64,000 nucleotides of DNA. It comes from an uncultured Clostridia bacterium (GTDB lineage Bacteria; Bacillota; Clostridia; UMGS1883). This document shows positions 28,177-37,096 of this stretch, one piece after another (the first letter of the stretch is position 1; the number at the start of each line of letters is the position of its first letter). Position numbers and translations under genes: made by a program. The stretch lies in assembly GCA_947589005.1 (NCBI GenBank), contig CANPZO010000002.1, positions 71,713-135,712 on the forward strand. The letters are read 5' to 3'. The notes beneath the pieces are model-generated. The model worked only from the letters and a program-made list of their open reading frames with translations. It did not search any database and had not been told where the DNA came from.

Positions 28177-30288
28177 ATGAAAAAAATTATAAGAAAGTTC
28201 ACGGCCATTCTCACCGCCGCCGTAATGACGACGGCCCTTATCCCCGCCCCGTCGGGGGCCGCCGCCGACGACGCCGCCGAAACAAGGCGGCTCATCGAGC
28301 TGGTGAACGACTACTGGATAAGCCGCAATCAAAATTCCCCCTCCTACGGCTGGGCCGACGCCGCCTACTTTGTGGGCAACACCCAGGCATATCTGGTCAC
28401 CGGCATCGAGTACTACCACGACTTTGCCGTCAAATGGGGCGACAGCAACCACTGGTCCGGCCCGGAGGACAACAACGCCGGCAATTGGGACGCGGGCGGG
28501 GTGTTCCACGCGGACAACCAGACCTGCTTCCAGACCTATTTGGATATGTACTTTTTGGACGGGGACAGGAGCAAGATGGCCCGCCCGCTGGAGGTCATGG
28601 GCTCTCAGATACACACCGCCCCGAGCTACTACTGGACCTGGGACGACGCCATCTTTATGGCCATGCCCGCCATGAGCCGCCTCTACCGAGCCACCGGGGA
28701 CAGGCTTTATGCGGACAAGCTGTGGGAGTACTTCGCCGCCTGTCGGGACGAGCTGTATAACAGTGAGTACCGGTTGTTTTTCCGTGACGCGGGCTATATT
28801 AACGACAATGTTCAAGGACAAAGGAATTTCTGGGCCAGGGGCAACGGCTGGGTGATGGCCGCTTTGGCCCAGACCCTGCGGGATATGCCCGAGGATTGGG
28901 AGCACTACGGCGAAATGCTGGCCATATATCGCGACATGGCCGCCGGCGCCACGGCCTGCATGAAGGACGACGGCGCGGGCAACAAGTACTGGACCCAGTC
29001 CATGCTGCCCAAGTATCCCGTCAGCGCCGCCAACCCCAACGGCTATGAGACCAGCGGCACCGCCTTTATGACATACGCCCTCATGTACGGCATAAACGCC
29101 GGCCTCCTTGACAGCGAGACCTATCTGCCCTACGCCATGGGCGGCATCAATTACCTCAAAAACGTGGCCATACAGCCCAGCGGACGGGTGGGCTACGTTC
29201 AGGAGGTGGGCTCCGCCGCCACAAGCGCCACCGCCCAATCCGCCACCCAGAACTTCGGCGTGGGCGCCACTCTGCTGGCCCTGTGCGAGCTGTACAAATA
29301 TCAGGGCGGGCTCAGTGGCGGCGACCTGCTGCCCTATATCACATGGCGCACCAACAACACCGCCGTTATGCGGCTGGGCGGCGGGAATATGTTCTACGGC
29401 GGAAATCTTACCTCCGTCCCCGCACCCTATGAGGAAAACGGCGAAATATGGCTGCCCCTGCGGGCGATTGCCGAGACCTTCGGCTACACCGTGGAATGGG
29501 ACGACGGCGGCTACGCCTCCGTCGCAAAAGAGGGCCGCGTCCTCACCGTAACCCCCGGCGCTGCGGCCTCAAGGATAAACGGCGTCCGCACCGAGCTGCC
29601 GGCCGCTCCCGTCAACCGCGGCGGGACGATATACCTTTCCACCGGCGCGGCGGCCAAGGTCTTTGACCTGCGCTTCCAAAGGAGCGGCGACCTGCTCTAT
29701 CTTGGCTATAAGCTCAACAATTTCCTGCCCTGCGAGGCTTCGGCGGAGCTGATGCTGGACGGCATACTTTCCTCCGGCACAATCCCCGCCCGTCCGGAAC
29801 AGCCCTCCAAGGACCTCGGGAGCATACTTACCGAGACCTCCGACGGTTACGGCATTGACCTGGGCGACGCGTCGCAGGACTCCTCCCTCATTGACGACGT
29901 CACCGGCGGCAAAACCATTCCGATAAAGCACATATCCGCCGCCAGCGTGCCCGAGCCGGAGAACCCGCCGGAGAACGCCATCGACAGGGATATAAACACT
30001 CGTTACGCCGCCATCGCGTTTAACGCCGTGTTTGACCTGGGCGAGGTGAAGCCCGTTACCGGCGTGGCGCTGTCCTTCTGGCAGTACGACAGCCGCACCA
30101 CCAAATATGAGCTGGCGGTCAGCGCCGACGGCGAAAACTACACCACCGTTTATGACGGCAGCACCACCCTCGGCAGGGAGTTCGACATCCGTCCCGTGAA
30201 CGCGGACATTCGCTATATCCGCGTCATAGGCCACGGCAGCTCCAACGGCACCTGGACCAGTCTGCTGGAGATAGCGCCGTTTGTATAA
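28177..30288 (+). CDS. Secreted GH88/GH105 (unsaturated rhamnogalacturonyl hydrolase-like) with copper-amine-oxidase-N-like and F5/8C domains
   Basis: Signal peptide; SYYWTWDDAIFMAMPAMSRLYRATGD; GYINDNVQGQRNFWARGNGWVMAALAQTL; SGTAFMTYALMYGI; C-terminal discoidin-like AIDRDINTRYAAIAFNAVFDLGEVKPVTGVALSFW. Confidence 0.87.
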   Translation: MKKIIRKFTAILTAAVMTTALIPAPSGAAADDAAETRRLIELVNDYWISRNQNSPSYGWADAAYFVGNTQAYLVTGIEYYHDFAVKWGDSNHWSGPEDNNAGNWDAGGVFHADNQTCFQTYLDMYFLDGDRSKMARPLEVMGSQIHTAPSYYWTWDDAIFMAMPAMSRLYRATGDRLYADKLWEYFAACRDELYNSEYRLFFRDAGYINDNVQGQRNFWARGNGWVMAALAQTLRDMPEDWEHYGEMLAIYRDMAAGATACMKDDGAGNKYWTQSMLPKYPVSAANPNGYETSGTAFMTYALMYGINAGLLDSETYLPYAMGGINYLKNVAIQPSGRVGYVQEVGSAATSATAQSATQNFGVGATLLALCELYKYQGGLSGGDLLPYITWRTNNTAVMRLGGGNMFYGGNLTSVPAPYEENGEIWLPLRAIAETFGYTVEWDDGGYASVAKEGRVLTVTPGAAASRINGVRTELPAAPVNRGGTIYLSTGAAAKVFDLRFQRSGDLLYLGYKLNNFLPCEASAELMLDGILSSGTIPARPEQPSKDLGSILTETSDGYGIDLGDASQDSSLIDDVTGGKTIPIKHISAASVPEPENPPENAIDRDINTRYAAIAFNAVFDLGEVKPVTGVALSFWQYDSRTTKYELAVSADGENYTTVYDGSTTLGREFDIRPVNADIRYIRVIGHGSSNGTWTSLLEIAPFV

Positions 30289-30299
30289 ATTGTAAAAAA

Positions 30300-30366
30300 T
30301 CGGAACAATGGCTTGCGACGATGTTCCTCCTTTTCCACACAAACAACTTCGTTGTTTGTGTGGAGC
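30300..30366 (-). repeat. Fragment of the structured repeat family (copy 4)
   Basis: TTCCTCCTTTTCC-then-hairpin module; perfect 13-bp stem CCACACAAACAAC-TTC-GTTGTTTGTGTGG (30335-30363). Confidence 0.55.
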
Positions 30367-30407
30367 GGTACCGCCTTCGACGGCTTGTTTGTCCATCTCT
30401 GTGAGTC

Positions 30408-30433
30408 GGCGGCTTGAGGGCAAGCCGCCCTAC
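30408..30433 (+). repeat. Short palindromic repeat GGCGGCTTGAGGGCAAGCCGCCCTAC
   Basis: Identical 26-mer at 57643-57668; covarying inverted copy at 30458-30483. Confidence 0.85.
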
Positions 30434-30457
30434 GGTGCACTAACGTAACAAAGTGGC

Positions 30458-30483
30458 GTAGGGCGGGCTGCCCTCAGCCCGCC
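30458..30483 (-). repeat. Short palindromic repeat, inverted copy (GGCGGGCTGAGGGCAGCCCGCCCTAC on minus)
   Basis: Loop GAGGGC and tail CCTAC kept, stem changed with compensation. Confidence 0.85.
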
Positions 30484-30517
30484 GTCCCTCATGACGGACA
30501 AAAAACTCGCAAAAGGT

Positions 30518-30633
30518 TGGTATCGCGTCGTCACAAATCTCGCATCCTTGGCGACAAATTAAAAATTTGTCGCCAGAGTCGCTCGATTGTTCCTCCTTTC
30601 CCCAAAAACCTCATTTTGAGGTTTTTGGGGGCC
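30518..30633 (-). repeat. Diverged inverted partial copy of the structured repeat (copy 3)
   Basis: GCGTCGTCACAA...CTCG-[hairpin]-TCGCT...TCCTTTCCCC-[hairpin]-GGGGGCCC matches the reverse complement of copies 1/2 in order; stems replaced by other perfect stems (30549-30575, 30600-30630). Confidence 0.7.
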
Positions 30634-30717
30634 CTTTTAAGCCGTCGCGAGGGCCGCTTTAGGCCCGAAGCAGGCGACGCGAATGTGACCTTTTGCGAAA
30701 AAGGAGGGGCAAGCCAT

Positions 30718-31082
30718 CGAGTGACGACTTTTCCGCAGAAAATGTCGGAACGGAGACTGGCTTTGCCCCGACGCCGCCGAGTGGTGATTTTCGTTCGTAG
30801 TTCAAGGGCATAAAATAAAAAGGAAAACCGTCTTTTTCTCGTAAAAAGGCGGTTTTTCCACATCAATTCACAAATTTGATTGTATTGCCGACTTTATCAA
30901 TACATAAATTTGGCTTAAATAGAGGTTTTCAGCCAAAATGGGGTCCCCGCAAAACGGCGAAGCCGATTTTGTGGGGAAAAGGAGTCACAGCGAGGTAAGC
31001 CGAGTTTCGATTTTTAAATCGAAACTTGCGATACCGAGCTTGTGACGACGCAGGTCTGTGCGACTTTTTTTACAGCCCCTTA
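30718..31082 (+). repeat. Structured intergenic repeat, copy 2 (~365 bp)
   Basis: High identity to 15877-16240 along the full length. Confidence 0.92.
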
Positions 31083-31113
31083 TGTCCATTTTTTGTTTTT
31101 GTCATTTTTTCTC

Positions 31114-31142
31114 TTTACAAGCGGAAGATTTTGTTATATAAT
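31114..31142 (+). promoter_or_regulatory. SigA promoter of the aminopeptidase gene
   Basis: TTTACA (31114-31119), 17 bp, TATAAT (31137-31142). Confidence 0.7.
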
Positions 31143-31196
31143 TAGAATGAAAAATTACGGGGCGTCGCCCCGGATAAATATACGGGAGGAATTTTC

Positions 31197-32441
31197 ATGG
31201 ACAGAAGCTTTCATATGGAAAACAGACAGAGTCTTTACAAAAGACTGCCGAAGGGCAGCCTTGCCGTGATATTCAGCGGCTCCGCGCCGCGAAAGACCGC
31301 CGACGAGTACTACCCATTTTTCGCTGACCGCAGCTTTGTTTACCTGACCGGCGTGGAAAAGCAGGGCCTTATCCTGCTGGCCCGCATCGACGAGGGCGGC
31401 GCCAGCGAGACCCTTTACATACTTCCGCCGGACCTTATAGCCGAACGCTGGACCGGTGTCCGCATCAAGGCCGACGAGGTGCTGGAAAAGTCCGGCATAA
31501 GCGATTGCCGCTATGTGGACGATTTCCCCGCCGACCTTAAAAGGCTGGCCGAAAGCGGCAATTATAACAGCCTTTACCTTGACCTCCACAAGCTGACGCC
31601 CGACGAGGCCCCCAGCCCCGCCTACCGTCAGGCCGAGGAGGCGGCGCGGCGCTACCCCTTCCTTCGGATAGGCAATCTCAACCCCCATATCCGCACCCTG
31701 CGTACCATAAAAAAGCCCTGCGAGATAGAGGCCATGCGCAAGGCCGAGACCATAACCGCCGAGGGCATCATGGCCATGATGAAGGCGTCGAAGCCCGGTA
31801 TGTACGAGTATCAGTACAAGGCCGTCTGGGACTATACCCTCGCTCAGCACGGCGTACTCAGCCCCATGTTCCCCTCCATAATCTGCGCGGGGAAGAACAA
31901 TTTCTGCATACATTACTATGACTACCGGGGCCAGGCCCACGACGGCGACATGGTGCTCAACGATGTTGGCGCCGTATGGGACAACGTGGGCACCGACGTT
32001 TCCCGCGGGTGGCCGGTCAACGGCAAATACAGCGAAAAGCAGCGGCTGCTGTACCAATGCGCCTACAATACCTCCAACCATATGTTCGGCATCATAAAGC
32101 CCGGTATGCTAATGAAGGACGTGGACGCCACCGTCCGCAAATTTAACTTCGGCCAGCTCAAGGAGCTGGGCCTCTGCGACCGGCTTGAGGACGTTGGCAA
32201 ATATATCTGGCACGGCGGCGCTCACCATGTGGGCTATGACACCCACGACGTGGTCAACTGCCCGCCGGATATGCCCATCGCGCCGGGCATGGTGTTCTGC
32301 GTGGACGTGGGCATATACTGCGAGGAATGGGGCATAGGCTTCCGCCTGGAGGACAACTGCCTTGTCACCGAAAATGGCTGCGAAAATCTTTCCGTTGCGA
32401 CTCCCCGTTCCATCGAGGACATCGAGGCCGTCATGAGATAA
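31197..32441 (+). CDS. pepP: Xaa-Pro aminopeptidase (M24B)
   Basis: N-terminal AMP_N-like segment; metal-site motifs VLNDVGAVWDNVGTDVSRGWPVNGKYSEKQ, GAHHVGYDTHD, EEWGIGFRLEDNCLVT. Confidence 0.92.
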   Translation: MDRSFHMENRQSLYKRLPKGSLAVIFSGSAPRKTADEYYPFFADRSFVYLTGVEKQGLILLARIDEGGASETLYILPPDLIAERWTGVRIKADEVLEKSGISDCRYVDDFPADLKRLAESGNYNSLYLDLHKLTPDEAPSPAYRQAEEAARRYPFLRIGNLNPHIRTLRTIKKPCEIEAMRKAETITAEGIMAMMKASKPGMYEYQYKAVWDYTLAQHGVLSPMFPSIICAGKNNFCIHYYDYRGQAHDGDMVLNDVGAVWDNVGTDVSRGWPVNGKYSEKQRLLYQCAYNTSNHMFGIIKPGMLMKDVDATVRKFNFGQLKELGLCDRLEDVGKYIWHGGAHHVGYDTHDVVNCPPDMPIAPGMVFCVDVGIYCEEWGIGFRLEDNCLVTENGCENLSVATPRSIEDIEAVMR

Positions 32442-32446
32442 AGGGA

Positions 32447-32475
32447 TTGACAAAAGTCCGGCCCGATGGTATAAT
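32447..32475 (+). promoter_or_regulatory. Consensus SigA promoter upstream of the SGNH protein gene
   Basis: TTGACA (32447-32452), 17 bp, TATAAT (32470-32475). Confidence 0.85.
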
Positions 32476-32550
32476 TAATACTAATCTTCAATTAAAAGGG
32501 TCTGCGCTTAAGCCCCAAAACAAACGGCGAACAGCCGAAGGAGAAATATT

Positions 32551-33396
32551 ATGAAAAACGGACAAAATGTTATCGCTATCGCCCTTTGTATAATTTTCGC
32601 GGCCTCCATAGCGGGGATATATATCTACGAAAAAAACCGCCAGGCGCATCTTGAGGCGGACTACTGGGAGATACTGCCCCTTCAGGAGGAGCAGCGCAAG
32701 GAGCAGGAAAGGCTCAAGGAGGAGCATGAGCGCCTTCGCGAGGAGGCGCGGCAGAAATACGCCGCCGCCGTTGAGGAATATCTCCCCGGCATGGCTTTCT
32801 GCGGCGACAGCGTTATGTCCGACACCGGCGGCGGAGGCATGGACTTCCGTTCCACCGTCAACTCCCTTGTGCGCGCCAATGTGTGCAACTCGCCCACGGT
32901 GTTCATAAATGTCACGAACACCCCAAGCGTGGACGAAAAATACGCCGAATACCTGCCGATAATTTTTGTCGGGGCAGATATTTCTCTCGGCGACATCGAC
33001 GGCCTTAAAAGCCTCATATCCAGATATGTAGGCGCCAACGACCGCTATATCGTGGTGGGGCCCACCACCGGCAGCCAGGGCGATATGAGCTATCTGGAAT
33101 ACGTGCTTTCCGGGGCCTACGGCGACCATTTCATCAACATAAGGGAGTATATGAGCAGCGCCGAGCCCGGCGAGGGCCTGTCCAGTCTGGAGCTGGAAAT
33201 AACTCCCGAGGATAGGACGGCCATGGAGCAGGGACGCATCCCGCCGAGCCTGCTCAAGAGCGACGGCGTTCATCTCAACGACAACGGCACGAGGCTGCTG
33301 TCCTATCTTACCTACTCCCGCATGGAGGAGCTTGGGTACTTTGACGAGATACTGTCGGCCAAACAGATATACGAAGAGGCCGAGGGCAACGAGTAA
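32551..33396 (+). CDS. Membrane-anchored SGNH/GDSL-type hydrolase-like protein
   Basis: N-terminal TM, coiled coil (EEQRKEQERLKEEHERLREEARQ), GDSVMSDTGGGG block I-like, DGVHLNDNGTRLL block V-like. Confidence 0.7.
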   Translation: MKNGQNVIAIALCIIFAASIAGIYIYEKNRQAHLEADYWEILPLQEEQRKEQERLKEEHERLREEARQKYAAAVEEYLPGMAFCGDSVMSDTGGGGMDFRSTVNSLVRANVCNSPTVFINVTNTPSVDEKYAEYLPIIFVGADISLGDIDGLKSLISRYVGANDRYIVVGPTTGSQGDMSYLEYVLSGAYGDHFINIREYMSSAEPGEGLSSLELEITPEDRTAMEQGRIPPSLLKSDGVHLNDNGTRLLSYLTYSRMEELGYFDEILSAKQIYEEAEGNE

Positions 33397-33455
33397 TAAA
33401 AAGCGACGTGATAAGCGGGCATCTTTGGGGAAACCGTTTTGCGGAGGCGGAGTAA

Positions 33456-34031
33456 ATGAAAAGGTTTGGCGTCAACAGGTTTTGGCTTCTGGTTCTGGGC
33501 CTTATGGCCGTCGCGGTCATGACTGTCATTTTCTGCCTCTCTCAGCAGTCGGGCGACGAGTCGAACAAGCTTAGCCAGGCCGTCTTGGACGGCGTTAAGC
33601 AATCCGGACTGGACGTTTTCACTCCTGTTATCGCCTTGGGCGGAGATACGGAGCCGGCCGCGGACGGGGAAGACAAGTTCGCCCTCCGGCTGGAGGGACG
33701 CAAGTGGGCCCATTTTTACCTTTACGCCCTGCTGGGGGCGGTGGAGTACCTCTGGTGGGAGCGGTTTCTGTGCCGGCGCGGGGAGCTCCGTCCGGAGAAA
33801 AGTCCGCGCTTCCGAAGGCTTTGGGCGATGATACCCTCGTTTGCGTTCTGCCTGATGTACGCCTGCGCCGACGAGTTCCACCAACGCTTTGTGGACAGCC
33901 GCGAGGGTCGCCCCAGGGACGTCGTCTATGACGCGCTGGGCTTCGGCTTAAGCATATTGCTCACCTTCGCCGCGGCGTGGCTGACGGCCATGCTGATAAA
34001 AAAGCTCAGGGACAGGAGAAAGGTTGGATAA
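33456..34031 (+). CDS. VanZ family membrane protein
   Basis: KWAHFYLYALLGAVEYLWW...CADEFHQRFVDSREGRPRDVVYDALGF. Confidence 0.88.
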   Translation: MKRFGVNRFWLLVLGLMAVAVMTVIFCLSQQSGDESNKLSQAVLDGVKQSGLDVFTPVIALGGDTEPAADGEDKFALRLEGRKWAHFYLYALLGAVEYLWWERFLCRRGELRPEKSPRFRRLWAMIPSFAFCLMYACADEFHQRFVDSREGRPRDVVYDALGFGLSILLTFAAAWLTAMLIKKLRDRRKVG

Positions 34032-34641
34032 AATGGCCATCGACACCGTAATATTTGACATCGGCAACGTGCTGGCGGCCTTCGACTGGGCCGGCTTTGT
34101 AAAGGGCTTTGGCTTCGGCGAGGAGATCGACCGCCGCATCGCAAGGGCGGTTTTCATGAGCCGCGACTGGCCCCAGGTGGATTTGGGTCTCAAGACCGAC
34201 GAGGAGCTTGTCGCCGCGTTTGTGGCCAACGACCCGGAGCTGAAAAACGAGATAGAGGAAATATTCACCCGCTGGCAGTACTCAGTGGAGGAATATCCCT
34301 TTGCCGACGGCTGGCTGGCGGACCTTAAGGCCCGGGGCTACAGGATATACATACTGTCCAACTACGGCCGCACCATGTTCACCTACGCTAAGGAGCATTT
34401 TCGCTTTTTCCGCCACGCGGACGGGGCCGTCATCTCCTACAGCATAAACAAAATTAAGCCCTGGCCCGAGATTTACCGCCACTTAATAGATAAATATTCA
34501 ATAGTTCCCGAAAACGCGGTGTTCCTCGACGACCTGCCCGACAACCTTGCCGCCGCCGAAGCGCAGGGGATAAACACCATACTGGTGAAGGACCACGAGC
34601 AGGCGGCAAGAGAGCTGGAGACAATGCTTAAAGCAAAATAA
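34024..34641 (+). CDS. HAD-superfamily hydrolase
   Basis: DTVIFDIGNVLAAFDW; YILSNYGRTMF; VFLDDLPDNLAAAEAQGINTILV. Confidence 0.9.
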   Translation: MDKMAIDTVIFDIGNVLAAFDWAGFVKGFGFGEEIDRRIARAVFMSRDWPQVDLGLKTDEELVAAFVANDPELKNEIEEIFTRWQYSVEEYPFADGWLADLKARGYRIYILSNYGRTMFTYAKEHFRFFRHADGAVISYSINKIKPWPEIYRHLIDKYSIVPENAVFLDDLPDNLAAAEAQGINTILVKDHEQAARELETMLKAK

Positions 34642-34664
34642 ATTATCATAAAGGAGACTTATCA

Positions 34665-35747
34665 ATGAAAGACACATACAAAGTAGGCATAATAGGCGCA
34701 ACGGGCATGGTGGGTCAGCGGTTCATAACCCTGCTCCACGACCACCCGTGGTTTAAGATAACGGCCCTTGCCGCTTCTCCGCGCAGCGCCGGCAAGCCCT
34801 ACGCCGAGGCCGTGGGCGGCAAGTGGGCCATGAAAGCCGAAATACCCGCCTCCGTTAAGGATATGGTGGTAATGGACGCGGCCGCCGACGTGGAAAAGAT
34901 AGCCGCCATGGTGGACTTCGTTTTTTGCGCCGTGGATATGAAAAAGGACGAGATACGCGCCCTCGAGGAGCGTTACGCCAAGGCCGAGTGTCCCGTTATG
35001 TCCAACAATTCCGCTCACCGCCACACCCCCGACGTGCCAATGATAATTCCGGAGATTAACCCCGAGCATACCGAGGTAATCGCCGCCCAGCGCGCGAGGC
35101 TCGGCACAAAGCGGGGCTTTATCGCGGTAAAATCCAACTGCTCCATCCAGAGCTACGTCCCCGCCCTGCACCCGCTGCTCAAGTACGGGGTCGAGAAGGT
35201 CCTCGCCACCACGTACCAGGCTATTTCCGGCGCGGGCAAGACCTTCGAGTCCTGGCCCGAAATGGTGGATAACCTCATACCCTATATCGGCGGCGAGGAG
35301 GAAAAGTCCGAGCTTGAACCCCTCAAGGTATGGGGCAAGGTAGCGGACGGCAAAATCGTTGACCGCGAGGATATCTCCATCACCACTCAGTGCCTGCGGG
35401 TGCCGGTTTCCGACGGCCACACGGCGGCCGTGTTCGTAAAGTTTAAGAACAAGCCCACCGTGGAACAGATAAAAAAGGATTGGGCGGAGTTCAGCGGCGA
35501 GCCCCAGGCCCTTAAGCTGCCCCACGCCCCCGAGCGGTTCATCCACTATTTTGAGGAACCCGACCGGCCCCAGGCCCGGCTGGACCGTGACCTTGAGGGC
35601 GGCATGGCCGTCAGCGTCGGCCGCCTCCGCGAGGACACCCAGTATGACTACAAGTTCGTCGGCCTTAGCCACAACACCCTTCGCGGCGCCGCCGGCGGAG
35701 CCGTGCTCATGGCCGAGCTTTTGGCCGCAAAAGGATTTTTGGACTGA
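34665..35747 (+). CDS. asd: Aspartate-semialdehyde dehydrogenase
   Basis: VGIIGATGMVGQRFITLL; FIAVKSNCSIQSYVPALHPL; RVPVSDGHTAAVFVKFKN. Confidence 0.95.
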   Translation: MKDTYKVGIIGATGMVGQRFITLLHDHPWFKITALAASPRSAGKPYAEAVGGKWAMKAEIPASVKDMVVMDAAADVEKIAAMVDFVFCAVDMKKDEIRALEERYAKAECPVMSNNSAHRHTPDVPMIIPEINPEHTEVIAAQRARLGTKRGFIAVKSNCSIQSYVPALHPLLKYGVEKVLATTYQAISGAGKTFESWPEMVDNLIPYIGGEEEKSELEPLKVWGKVADGKIVDREDISITTQCLRVPVSDGHTAAVFVKFKNKPTVEQIKKDWAEFSGEPQALKLPHAPERFIHYFEEPDRPQARLDRDLEGGMAVSVGRLREDTQYDYKFVGLSHNTLRGAAGGAVLMAELLAAKGFLD

Positions 35748-35770
35748 ATTTGAACGGGAGATAAGGCATT

Positions 35771-37000
35771 ATGACATCGATAAAAGTTATAGACGGCGGC
35801 GTCACCGCGCCGCTGGGCTTTACCGCGTGGGGACTCCGGGCCGGCATAAAGCCCGGCAAAACCAACCGTGACATGGCCATGCTCCGCACCGAGCAAAAGG
35901 CCGAGACCGCCGGCGTCTTTACCAAAAATCTGGTGAAGGCCGCCCCGGTAAAATGGGACAAAAGCATAGTCGCCGCCGGCGGAAGGGTCGGGGCCGTTGT
36001 GGTAAACACCGGCTTCGCCAACGCCTGCACCGGCGAACAGGGGGATAAGGACGCCCGTACCACGGCGGCTTTGGCCGCCTCCTTCCTCGGCCTTGAGGCG
36101 GAGGAGGTGCTGGTGGCCTCCACCGGAGTTATCGGCGGACGGCTGCCCATGGACAAAATCGAGGCGGGGGTCCGCGCCCTTGCGCCGGAGCTGAAAGCCG
36201 GCCCCGAGGCCGCCGCTCTGGCCGCCGAGGCTATCATGACCACCGATACCCGCAAGAAGCAGTACGCCCTTGAGTTCGAGCTGGGCGGCAAGGTTTGCCG
36301 CATGGGGGGTATGTGCAAGGGCAGCGGTATGATACACCCCAATCTGGGCACCATGCTCTGCTTCATCACCACCGACGCCGCCGTGCCCAAGGCCGTGCTT
36401 CAGGAGCTTTTGGCGGAGGTGGCCGACGACACCTTTAATATGATATCCGTGGACGGGGACACCAGCACCAACGACAGCGTCCTTGTCCTTGCCAACGGCA
36501 TGGCCGGCAACGGCCCTCTGTCCGCCTCCGATAAGGAAACCCTCCGCGCCGCTCTCTACGAGATGCTGAAGTTCCTTTCCATGCGCATAGCCGAGGACGG
36601 CGAGGGGGCCACCAAGCTTTTTGAGGTAACGGTGAACGGCGCCGCCACCCGTGACGCCGCCCGCACCCTGGCCAAGAGCGTGGTCACCAGCAGCCTTACC
36701 AAGGCCGCCATCTACGGCCGTGACGCCAACTGGGGCCGCATACTCTGCGCCATGGGCTACAGCGGGGTCAATTTTGACCCCGACGCGGTGGATATAGTGT
36801 TCGAAAGCGCAAACGGCCGCCTCACGATTGTGGAAAACGGCGTCGCGGCGGACTACAGCGAGGAGACCGCCAAGGAGATACTTTCCGCCGACAAGGTAAC
36901 CGCCCTCATCGACGTACACGACGGAGAATTTTCCGCCACGGCCTGGGGCTGCGACCTGACCCACGAATATGTGAGCATAAATGCGGATTACAGAAGTTAG
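35771..37000 (+). CDS. argJ: Bifunctional glutamate N-acetyltransferase/ornithine acetyltransferase
   Basis: VVVNTGFANACTGEQGDKDA; cleavage-site region GGMCKGSGMIHPNLGTMLCFITTDA; NWGRILCAMGYSG. Confidence 0.96.
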   Translation: MTSIKVIDGGVTAPLGFTAWGLRAGIKPGKTNRDMAMLRTEQKAETAGVFTKNLVKAAPVKWDKSIVAAGGRVGAVVVNTGFANACTGEQGDKDARTTAALAASFLGLEAEEVLVASTGVIGGRLPMDKIEAGVRALAPELKAGPEAAALAAEAIMTTDTRKKQYALEFELGGKVCRMGGMCKGSGMIHPNLGTMLCFITTDAAVPKAVLQELLAEVADDTFNMISVDGDTSTNDSVLVLANGMAGNGPLSASDKETLRAALYEMLKFLSMRIAEDGEGATKLFEVTVNGAATRDAARTLAKSVVTSSLTKAAIYGRDANWGRILCAMGYSGVNFDPDAVDIVFESANGRLTIVENGVAADYSEETAKEILSADKVTALIDVHDGEFSATAWGCDLTHEYVSINADYRS

Positions 37001-37096
37001 TGAAAAATCAGGAATTAGTAATGCGGAATGAGGAATACTAAACGAAAGCCGGTGAGGGCCCGACCCCTCACCCCAAACTACCGCACGGAGGTTCGT

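Noticed and set aside
30367-30378. GCGGTACCGCC as a T-box specifier/antiterminator hint
   Set aside because: No other T-box elements and no downstream tRNA-synthetase or amino-acid gene.
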